Source of the DNA: an uncultured Lachnospiraceae bacterium
GTDB lineage: Bacteria > Bacillota > Clostridia > Lachnospirales > Lachnospiraceae
Length of the DNA: 64,000 nucleotides
Direction of reading: 5' to 3'
Assembly (NCBI GenBank): GCA_910585005.1
Contig: CAJUCN010000013.1
Coordinates: 13,815 to 77,814, forward strand
Of this stretch, positions 57,560-64,000 are shown in pieces. Position numbers and translations under genes: made by a program. The notes below the pieces were generated by a model. The model was given only the letters and a program-made list of their open reading frames with translations, was not told where the DNA came from and made no database searches. Every line of letters begins with the position of its first letter. Position 1 is the stretch's first letter.

Positions 57560-57990
57560 GTATCTGTAAAAAGAATGGTATTCAATGGTTAAACGAATAT
57601 CAAAAAAAGAAAAAATATTTGTTTTTAGTTATTTTTAACAAAAAAATATTGTGCCAGAAAACAAATAAATCTAATCTTACAATATAATTTCATTGCCGTT
57701 TACAAATATAAATAAATAACCTATTATTTTGAGTTATATGCCAATATATTTTTAGATGTAACGTATAAAGAAAAAGTTATGTAAAGCTTGGAAATGAAAA
57801 GAAAGACATTTTTAATATATTAATGTTAAAAATTGAGCAAGATAATTTTATAAATGTTTTCTCATAACAGGAATATAGTGCGCTAACCCGTGAAAATAAC
57901 CGAAAAAATAACTTTTTTAACCCAGAGCATTATAATTTTATTACTTGGAAAGTAATTATTAACAAATCTTAAGAATTATAACTTTATTCG
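57560..57990. other. AT-rich intergenic region, no gene found
   Basis: This stretch of about 430 bases is strongly AT-rich, with runs such as AAAAAAAGAAAAAATATTTG and TTAATATATTAATG, and contrasts with the flanking genes. No open frame with a credible ribosome binding site and no tRNA-like structure was found. It leads to the promoter of the giant surface protein and may hold regulatory or A-tract curvature elements. Confidence 0.7.
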
Positions 57991-58019
57991 TTGAAAACAA
58001 CTCTTAAAAGCGTTAAGAT
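57991..58019 (+). promoter_or_regulatory. Promoter for the giant surface protein
   Basis: TTGAAA (57991-57996), 17 nt spacer, TAAGAT (58014-58019), about 90 nt before the start codon. The 5' leader contains no clear stable hairpin. Confidence 0.65.
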
Positions 58020-58110
58020 GATATGTAGAAAGGTGGCAGTGTGTATTATTATGCCATCGTAGCTGTAAATTGGGTGTTTGTGTAAAGGGAATTTAAAAGG
58101 AGAATTGGGT

Positions 58111-61100
58111 ATGGGTAAGCTTTCAAAGAGAATGAGAAGATTGTTGGCTGTCTTGCTGGTGGAAGTGATTGTTGCGAGCAACGTATTCATTTCCTATGCA
58201 GATGAAAACGATGATGGAATTATGTATCAAATATCTGAGGAAGAAATTGCCGAAGAAGTTGATGAGGAACAAACTGAAAATTTTTCTGATGATGATAGTG
58301 AAGAGGAATATGATGAAATGGACTCATCGGATGAATCGGAGGATACGCCTGATGATTCCGAAGAAGAAGAGGAAATTTCGGAAGAAAATAGTGAGTCAGA
58401 AGATCTGGATTTAATGGAAGATCCGGATCCTGTAGAAGAACCAGGTGAAGAGGATCACTCCGAGGCTGTTGAATGTGTTTGTGATACGGCATGTACAGCA
58501 GACGGTTATAATGCTAACTGCCAGGTATGTATTGGTGCGGCGGATGCAGATGATATGGATGCCTTTTTGGCTGATTACTGTGATGGAGAACAGGAACGGG
58601 AAGAGGAAGAGAGACCGGAAGAGACTGACGAAGAAGACAAGACAGAGCCTGAGACCGTTATGGTAGATAATAGTGTGACAGTGGCTGCAGTGTGCGTAGC
58701 TGACGGTGAGATGATCGTAGAAGCAGAAAGCTTTGAGATCGTAGTGGATCGTATGGTTGATCTGCTTAAAATGGCACCGGAGATGGAAGGCTATACGTTT
58801 GCCGGAAAAGTAACGATAAAGGATAATGGCAGTGATATCAGCCAGATGAAAAAGGAAACGGTTGAAGAAAAGGAAGAAACTGAAATTGACGGTGAGAAAG
58901 TAGTGACCAAGATCACAACTACGACTTCCATGAGTTTTTATGATGGAACGCAGTGGAGGGAACTTGAAGACGACATCACAGTTATGTTTGAATATACCAG
59001 GGACGAAGAAGCCGGCAAAGAGGAAACGGAGCTTCAGTTTATTGCCTCCTTTGTAGATCAGAATGGCAATGCAATTGATGGCTACACCAATAAAACCCTT
59101 ACCTTTGATGATACATTAGATTTAACAAAAGAGCCTGTTGCGATTGATAATTATGAATATGTGGAGGCTCAGATTAATGATACGGTAGTTACTGCTGTCC
59201 ATAAGAAGATAGAGACAGACGAAGAAGGGGAAGAAGCAGTTATTTATTCTTATACTGCTGATGGAGAAGAAACAGAAGTAACCGAAGATACGGAAGTGAT
59301 ATTCATATACGAAGGCGGAGAGGAAGTTGCTGCGGCTGAGATTACTTTTGTCTGCATAGATGGGGAAGGTCTTACAATTGCAGGTTATGAAAAAGCGGAA
59401 TTCCCTGAATTTACAGATGAGCTTATATTGGATAATATGGAAAAGGCTCCCATTGAGATTGAAGGTTATGAATATAAGGAAGCAATGATAGATGGGACTG
59501 CCATTACATCCCTGATAAAGGAAGCAGAAAAAGTAGATGCTGAGTCCCAAGAGGAAGTATCTGTTTATTCTTATGTGACCAGAGAAGGTGAAACTGTTGT
59601 CATTGAAGAGGATACAGAAATCACTCTTTCTTATGAAGAGGCAGAAGTGGCGGTAGCGCTTGACGCTACCATCGTGGATGAATTTGGTGATGAAATTGCA
59701 GAGAAATATACCAATATGGATATTTCTAAAATATTTGACCAAAAGGATGAGCTGACGCTGGACGATCCTGAAATGCCTCCGATAAAGAAGGTTTCTGTTC
59801 GCCAGAGTCTTTTCAAGACAATCAAATATACCTATGTAAAAGCGTCTGTTGATCAGGAGATCATTAAAGGTTTAAAGAGAAAAGCGCTCGAAGGGGAAGA
59901 GGCGAAAGTTTCCGGTAAAGAATATGTTTATTCCTACACCACAGACGGTGAAACATGGAAGAAGATTAAGGAAGACACCACAGTCATCTTTGAGTATTCC
60001 GATGGAAAAAAGACGACCTACACTTATGAGGATCATTTCGTTTCTGTAACTGCGACCTTACAGCATGCAAATGCAATTCCAGACGATGCAAAATTCGTAG
60101 TAACGCCAGTAACATCCCGTACATCAGGGTACAATTATGACGTTTATATGGAAACATTAAATGCGAATGCAGACCAGATCGGAGATTTTGATAAGGAATT
60201 TTCCAATAAGAATGCAAGGAAGTACACAGAAGAAAACACATTGCTCTATGATATTGCTTTTCTTGCAGATCCGGTAGACGAAGAAGGGAATGCCATTGAA
60301 GGAGGCAAAGTGGAATACCAGCCTGCAGAAGGGATGGTAAAGATCTCCTTTTCTTTCAAACAAAAACAATTGGAAGAAGATTTAAATGCCCAAAAGGCAG
60401 GGGATGTGACAGTGGTTCATATGCCTTTGGCTGATGATGTTAAAGAATCTGCCGGGACAACGGCTAACGCTACGGGAATCAGCGCAGATGATGTAACTCT
60501 TGAGGTGGTTTCTGCATCTGCTTCTGTTACGGCGGAGGTGGTTGATTTTAGCTTGAGTAATTTTTCAATTTCTGCATTTGTTGCAGAAGGGGTAAAGAGC
60601 ATGAAACCTGGTACCCCGGCGTCCATTGAGAGTGTTTTAGGAGAAGCGGTTAACTACGGGGTGGTAGCGAATGAAATGACTCTTGCCGGGCATATGGAGA
60701 CAAACTTTGCAACAGGATCATTACACGGCAATGCGAATGTACAGTCTTGCAAGAACAACGGCGGTGGTGCAGGATATACCTACATTGGCGCATATGACGG
60801 CAGTGATTTCACGATGGATTTAAATGGAAACGCCGGGATGTTAATGATTTACACCACTGAGGAAGCTATGCGGAATTTTGGTTTCAATATGACCCATCTG
60901 CACAGTGGAGACTCTTTAGATAATCTCCAGTTCCGAAATGGCGTTATGATAGATTACATAACCTACACGGAGTCTGCAATTAAAGACAAGGTATCCGGAA
61001 TGATAAGCTCTGTAGCCTCTGCTTCAGCAAATCTGATGGCTAATGGTGAAAAAGAAGGATACGATTATCATGAAATAAAAGATCAATATAGTTCTGTTAT

Positions 61101-64000
61101 TGATATTGCGGCAATGGGGTCAGAAGATACGGGGACATATTATATCAATTTTAAAGAAGGTGAGTTTCCGGTATCTGGTTACACAATTAAGATTAAATCC
61201 GGACAGAATGTGGTTTTAAATATTCCGGATACAAAGGTTGAGTTTGGGCAATTTAAATTGGAGGTAGATGGAAAACAGTACGTTACACAAGGCGGATCAG
61301 ACGAAGAAATTGTAATAGAAAAGGTGATTTTCAATTGTCCGAATGCGACAAAGGCAAGTACGGTGGGCGCTACTGATGGTACGTTCCTTCTTCCGAATGC
61401 AGTTTTTTCTAACGACAGTGTTGCGGCAGGATTTTTGGTCGCTAATACAATATCAAAAATAGGTGGCCAGGAATGGCATGCGATTAGTAAAGGAATACCG
61501 GTTGTAAATCCGGCTTCCTTTGAACTTCGCGCAGTCAAAACAGTAAACGGTCAGGCGCCTGTTGCAGAAGAGAATGGCAAGTTTACATTTGTATTATCTT
61601 CTGTGGATGAAAATGGTCAGGAAGTAGTTATTGAACAAGTGGTGAATCATGAAGGCACTGTTCAGTTTACGAAATTTGACAATATTAGGCAGCCGGGCAC
61701 TTACTGGTATAAGATTCAGGAAATCGGTGTGGCAGAGGGCTTAGAGGGCTACAGCATTGATGAAGTATTATATTATGCCAAGGTAGAGGTTTCGGCCGTA
61801 ACAGAAGGCTTAATTACGAATACAAATGCAAAGGTTACTTATTACAAGGATTCCAAGGATGGAGAAGTAATAGGTGTACCGGCATTTGATAACAGGAAAG
61901 AAGAAAAAGGCTCTGTCGTAGTAAGTAAGGTTGTTGCCGGAAAAATAACCCATGAATCGTTCTACTTTGTTTTGACAGATTCCAAAGGAAATCCTGTCTT
62001 AAACGAAGACGGATCAACAGCGGTATATGAAGTTGAGGCAGGCAGTTCTGCGCGTGTGGATGGGCTTGCGTACGGTACTTATACTTTGACAGAGACAGAT
62101 GCAAAGGGAAATGCGGTATCTTTTGAGAGTGGTTTCCCTTATAAGGTCACATATAGTTCCCAGAGTATTACAATAAATTCTAAAGAGGTACAGACTGCTT
62201 CGATTATAAATTCTTTTGATACCACTAACGTCAGCGGAAGCAAGACATGGGACGATGGAGAGAACCAGGACGGAAAGAGGCCGGTTAGCATCACCATCAA
62301 CCTGCTTGCCAATGGGGAGAAGGTATCCAGCAAGGTGGTGACAGAAGCAGATGGCTGGAAGTGGAACTTCAAGAACCTTCCTAAGTATGCAGAGGGAGCA
62401 GAGATCGTATACACCGTCACGGAAGATGCGGTAGAAGGTTACGAAACCCAAGAGATCACAGGATACGATATCACCAATAGTCACATACCTGAGACAGTGG
62501 AAGTCAGCGGAAGCAAGACGTGGAATGATGGAGAGAACCAGGATGGAAAGAGGCCATCCAGCATTACCATCAACCTGCTTGCCAATGGAGAAAAAGTATC
62601 CAGCAAGGTGGTAACAGAAGCGGACGACTGGAAATGGAGTTTCACAGATCTTGATAAGTACCAGGATGGGAAGCTGATCACATACAGCATATCCGAAGAG
62701 AAGGTAGAGGAATACGAGTCAACGGTTAACGGCTACAACGTAACCAATGAGCATAAACCGGGAAAGACCAGCGTCAGCGGAAAGAAGACTTGGAACGATG
62801 GAGAGAACCAGGACGGAAAGAGACCGGTGAGCATTACCATCAACCTGCATGCCAATGGAGAGAAGATCGCAAGCAAGGAAGTAACGGCAGCGGATGGCTG
62901 GGAATGGAACTTCACAGACCTTGACGAGTATAAAGACGGAGAGGAGATCGTATACACCATCACGGAGGATGCAGTCGAAGGTTACGAAACTCAAGTAAGT
63001 GGAAGCAACGTAAAGAACACACATAAACCGGAAACCATCAGTGTCAGCGGAAGCAAGACATGGGACGATGGAGAGAACCAGGATGGAAAAAGGCCATCCA
63101 GCATTACGATTAACCTGCTTGCCAATGGAGAAAAAGTATCCAGCAAGGTGGTAACAGAAGCGGATGGATGGAAGTGGAACTTTACCAACCTTCCTAAGTA
63201 TGCAGAGGGAACAGAGATCGTATATACCATCACGGAAGATGCGGTAGAAGGCTACGAAACCGAAATAAGTGGAAGCAACGTAAAGAACACGCATATACCG
63301 GAAAAGATCAGCGTTAGCGGAAGCAAGACGTGGAATGATGGAGAGAACCAGGATGGAAAGAGGCCATCCAGCATTACCATCAACCTGCTTGCCAATGGAG
63401 AAAAAGTATCCAGCAAGGTGGTAACAGAAGCGGACGACTGGAAATGGAGTTTCACAGATCTTGATAAGTACCAGGATGGGAAGCTGATCACATACAGCAT
63501 ATCCGAAGAGAAGGTAGAGGAATACGAGTCAACGGTTAACGGCTACAACGTAACCAATGAGCATAAACCGGGAAAGACCAGCGTCAGCGGAAAGAAGACT
63601 TGGAACGATGGAGAGAACCAGGACGGAAAGAGACCGGTGAGCATTACCATCAACCTGCATGCCAATGGAGAGAAGATCGCAAGCAAGGAAGTAACGGCAG
63701 CGGATGGCTGGGAATGGAACTTCACAGACCTTGACGAGTATAAAGAGGGAGAGGAGATCGTATACACCATCACGGAGGATGCAGTAGAGGGCTACCAAAC
63801 CGAAATAAGTGGAAGCAACGTAAAGAACACACATAAACCGGAAACCACCAGCGTCAGCGGAAGCAAGACATGGGACGATGGAGAGAACCAGGATGGAAAA
63901 AGGCCATCCAGCATTACGATTAACCTGCTTGCCAATGGAGAAAAAGTATCCAGCAAGGTGGTAACAGAAGCGGATGGATGGAAGTGGAACTTTACCAACC
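58111..64000 (+). CDS. Giant Cna-B-repeat cell-surface protein (partial, runs off the window end)
   Basis: The frame is open for 1963 codons and has no stop in the window, so no C-terminal anchor can be seen. ATG 58111 has AAGGAG (58097-58102) 8 nt upstream. Order: signal peptide (cut near residue 30, ISYA-DEN); very acidic Glu/Asp/Ser region (31-121); Cys cluster (CVCDTAC ... CQVC, residues 122-138); four degenerate repeats (about 191-640); a beta-rich domain (641-827); a choice-of-anchor-A/collagen-binding-like domain (about 831-1127); an FctA/Spy0128-type pilin isopeptide domain (about 1131-1260); a Cna-B-like domain (about 1266-1370); then at least seven Cna-B-like repeats. In the latter, Lys of VSGSKTW and Glu of YTITED are in the places expected for isopeptide bonds. 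It is probably an adhesin or pilus-like surface filament. Confidence 0.93.
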   Translation, partial: MGKLSKRMRRLLAVLLVEVIVASNVFISYADENDDGIMYQISEEEIAEEVDEEQTENFSDDDSEEEYDEMDSSDESEDTPDDSEEEEEISEENSESEDLDLMEDPDPVEEPGEEDHSEAVECVCDTACTADGYNANCQVCIGAADADDMDAFLADYCDGEQEREEEERPEETDEEDKTEPETVMVDNSVTVAAVCVADGEMIVEAESFEIVVDRMVDLLKMAPEMEGYTFAGKVTIKDNGSDISQMKKETVEEKEETEIDGEKVVTKITTTTSMSFYDGTQWRELEDDITVMFEYTRDEEAGKEETELQFIASFVDQNGNAIDGYTNKTLTFDDTLDLTKEPVAIDNYEYVEAQINDTVVTAVHKKIETDEEGEEAVIYSYTADGEETEVTEDTEVIFIYEGGEEVAAAEITFVCIDGEGLTIAGYEKAEFPEFTDELILDNMEKAPIEIEGYEYKEAMIDGTAITSLIKEAEKVDAESQEEVSVYSYVTREGETVVIEEDTEITLSYEEAEVAVALDATIVDEFGDEIAEKYTNMDISKIFDQKDELTLDDPEMPPIKKVSVRQSLFKTIKYTYVKASVDQEIIKGLKRKALEGEEAKVSGKEYVYSYTTDGETWKKIKEDTTVIFEYSDGKKTTYTYEDHFVSVTATLQHANAIPDDAKFVVTPVTSRTSGYNYDVYMETLNANADQIGDFDKEFSNKNARKYTEENTLLYDIAFLADPVDEEGNAIEGGKVEYQPAEGMVKISFSFKQKQLEEDLNAQKAGDVTVVHMPLADDVKESAGTTANATGISADDVTLEVVSASASVTAEVVDFSLSNFSISAFVAEGVKSMKPGTPASIESVLGEAVNYGVVANEMTLAGHMETNFATGSLHGNANVQSCKNNGGGAGYTYIGAYDGSDFTMDLNGNAGMLMIYTTEEAMRNFGFNMTHLHSGDSLDNLQFRNGVMIDYITYTESAIKDKVSGMISSVASASANLMANGEKEGYDYHEIKDQYSSVIDIAAMGSEDTGTYYINFKEGEFPVSGYTIKIKSGQNVVLNIPDTKVEFGQFKLEVDGKQYVTQGGSDEEIVIEKVIFNCPNATKASTVGATDGTFLLPNAVFSNDSVAAGFLVANTISKIGGQEWHAISKGIPVVNPASFELRAVKTVNGQAPVAEENGKFTFVLSSVDENGQEVVIEQVVNHEGTVQFTKFDNIRQPGTYWYKIQEIGVAEGLEGYSIDEVLYYAKVEVSAVTEGLITNTNAKVTYYKDSKDGEVIGVPAFDNRKEEKGSVVVSKVVAGKITHESFYFVLTDSKGNPVLNEDGSTAVYEVEAGSSARVDGLAYGTYTLTETDAKGNAVSFESGFPYKVTYSSQSITINSKEVQTASIINSFDTTNVSGSKTWDDGENQDGKRPVSITINLLANGEKVSSKVVTEADGWKWNFKNLPKYAEGAEIVYTVTEDAVEGYETQEITGYDITNSHIPETVEVSGSKTWNDGENQDGKRPSSITINLLANGEKVSSKVVTEADDWKWSFTDLDKYQDGKLITYSISEEKVEEYESTVNGYNVTNEHKPGKTSVSGKKTWNDGENQDGKRPVSITINLHANGEKIASKEVTAADGWEWNFTDLDEYKDGEEIVYTITEDAVEGYETQVSGSNVKNTHKPETISVSGSKTWDDGENQDGKRPSSITINLLANGEKVSSKVVTEADGWKWNFTNLPKYAEGTEIVYTITEDAVEGYETEISGSNVKNTHIPEKISVSGSKTWNDGENQDGKRPSSITINLLANGEKVSSKVVTEADDWKWSFTDLDKYQDGKLITYSISEEKVEEYESTVNGYNVTNEHKPGKTSVSGKKTWNDGENQDGKRPVSITINLHANGEKIASKEVTAADGWEWNFTDLDEYKEGEEIVYTITEDAVEGYQTEISGSNVKNTHKPETTSVSGSKTWDDGENQDGKRPSSITINLLANGEKVSSKVVTEADGWKWNFTN
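58681..60030 (+). repeat. Four degenerate ~100-115-residue repeats in the surface protein
   Basis: Four consecutive blocks share a pattern of a VxVxF/ATFVD start, a 'GY' turn, a long hydrophobic/charged strand pair, and a closing YSYTTDGET...EDTxVxFEY: starting near residues 191, 307, 407 and 511. Examples of the closing motif are AVIYSYTADGEETEVTED and KEYVYSYTTDGETWKKIKED. They resemble MucBP/SHIRT-type surface modules in general character only; sequence identity between copies is low at the nucleotide level. Confidence 0.65.
62230..64000 (+). repeat. Tandem Cna-B-like repeats, ~90 residues (270 bp) each
   Basis: Repeat starts (the 'VSG' codon) are at 62230, 62503, 62773, 63043, 63313, 63583 and 63853: one spacing of 273 bp then 270 bp throughout. 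Each unit reads VSGSKTWxDGENQDGKRPxS, then ITINLxANGEK, a W-x-W-x-F-T core, YxITED/YSISEE, and a closing NxTHxP or NEHKP linker. Confidence 0.95.
62503..64000 (+). repeat. Three-unit (810 bp) higher-order repeat
   Basis: Units 2-3-4 (62503-63312) are repeated as units 5-6-7 (63313 onward). By eye about 11 base differences are seen in the 688 bp visible of the second copy, ten of them in the tail of units 3 and 6. Unit types alternate: DDWKWSFTDLDKYQDGK (2, 5), DGWEWNFTDLDEYK (3, 6), DGWKWNFTN(L)PKYAEG (4, 7). Confidence 0.93.

Noticed and set aside
58220..63998. Many minus-strand open frames of 60-206 residues within the giant surface gene, several repeating with the same sequence.
   Set aside because: They are the reverse complement of the Cna-B repeats and of the acidic region; they lack ribosome binding sites and repeat in step with the sense gene.
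62230..64000. Regular 270 bp repeats considered as a CRISPR array or mobile element.
   Set aside because: Repeat length, continuous in-frame translation and the absence of short repeat-spacer structure show coding Cna-B repeats.

Overview
The window looks like a chromosomal segment of a Gram-positive anaerobe of the Clostridia, most likely a Lachnospiraceae-type gut bacterium. The evidence is strong AGGAGG-type ribosome binding sites, a moderate-to-low GC content, a biotin/Na+ decarboxylase operon, a DUF4317 gene beside a very long 2-hydroxyacyl-CoA dehydratase activase-like gene, and a large Cna-B surface protein. The assignment rests on protein-family character only; no rRNA or tRNA gene was seen.

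Layout. 1-6.2 kb: end of a carbohydrate-uptake operon (two sugar ABC permeases, a NIF3/DUF34 protein, a GntR-LacI hybrid repressor, a GH38 alpha-mannosidase), closed by a clear terminator. 6.3-11.7 kb: patatin-like lipase, TPR-DUF4037-DUF4125 protein, MATE exporter and HAD phosphatase, again with a terminator. 11.9-20.1 kb: housekeeping genes aroA, hflX, an RluF-like pseudouridine synthase, ligA, metA (with the Glu111 signature of an acetyltransferase), a DUF3006-like small protein and asnS. 20.1-24.0 kb: a sensory block with a FIST-domain protein, a membrane-free chemoreceptor signalling protein, a small coiled-coil protein behind a two-hairpin leader, and a degenerate EAL-HDOD protein. 24.0-29.9 kb (minus strand): a small helical protein, DUF4317, and a 1414-residue double-ASKHA activase protein. 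30.1-38.7 kb: rhomboid-like membrane protein with a zinc ribbon, truncated sigma-70-like protein, unknown gene, M16C peptidase, DUF4349 lipoprotein, era, YqzL-like protein, recO and a lipoprotein. 38.8-49 kb: glyS, alaS, rpsU, CmpB-family membrane protein, two D-Ala-D-Ala carboxypeptidases, a phosphoesterase and scpAB.

49-54.5 kb is a five-gene biotin-dependent Na+-pump operon. It encodes a 12S-type acyl-CoA carboxyltransferase, an OadG-type subunit carrying a lipoprotein domain, a biotin carrier, the beta decarboxylase/Na+ pump and a 5S-type ketoacid carboxyltransferase without its own biotin domain. Having both transferase types suggests one biotin carrier serving a CoA-ester and a 2-oxoacid half-reaction coupled to Na+ export. 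54.5-57.5 kb holds a NYN-LOTUS RNA-binding protein, a LacI regulator and a membrane-anchored amidase. After an AT-rich gap of about 0.55 kb, a giant secreted surface protein begins at 58111 and runs off the window end. It has an acidic N-terminus, a Cys cluster, four degenerate repeats, an anchor/adhesin-like domain, a pilin-isopeptide domain and at least seven Cna-B-like repeats arranged as a three-unit (810 bp) higher-order repeat.

Most starts were chosen by ribosome-binding-site spacing rather than by longest frame. Promoters are matches to -35/-10 consensus by eye.
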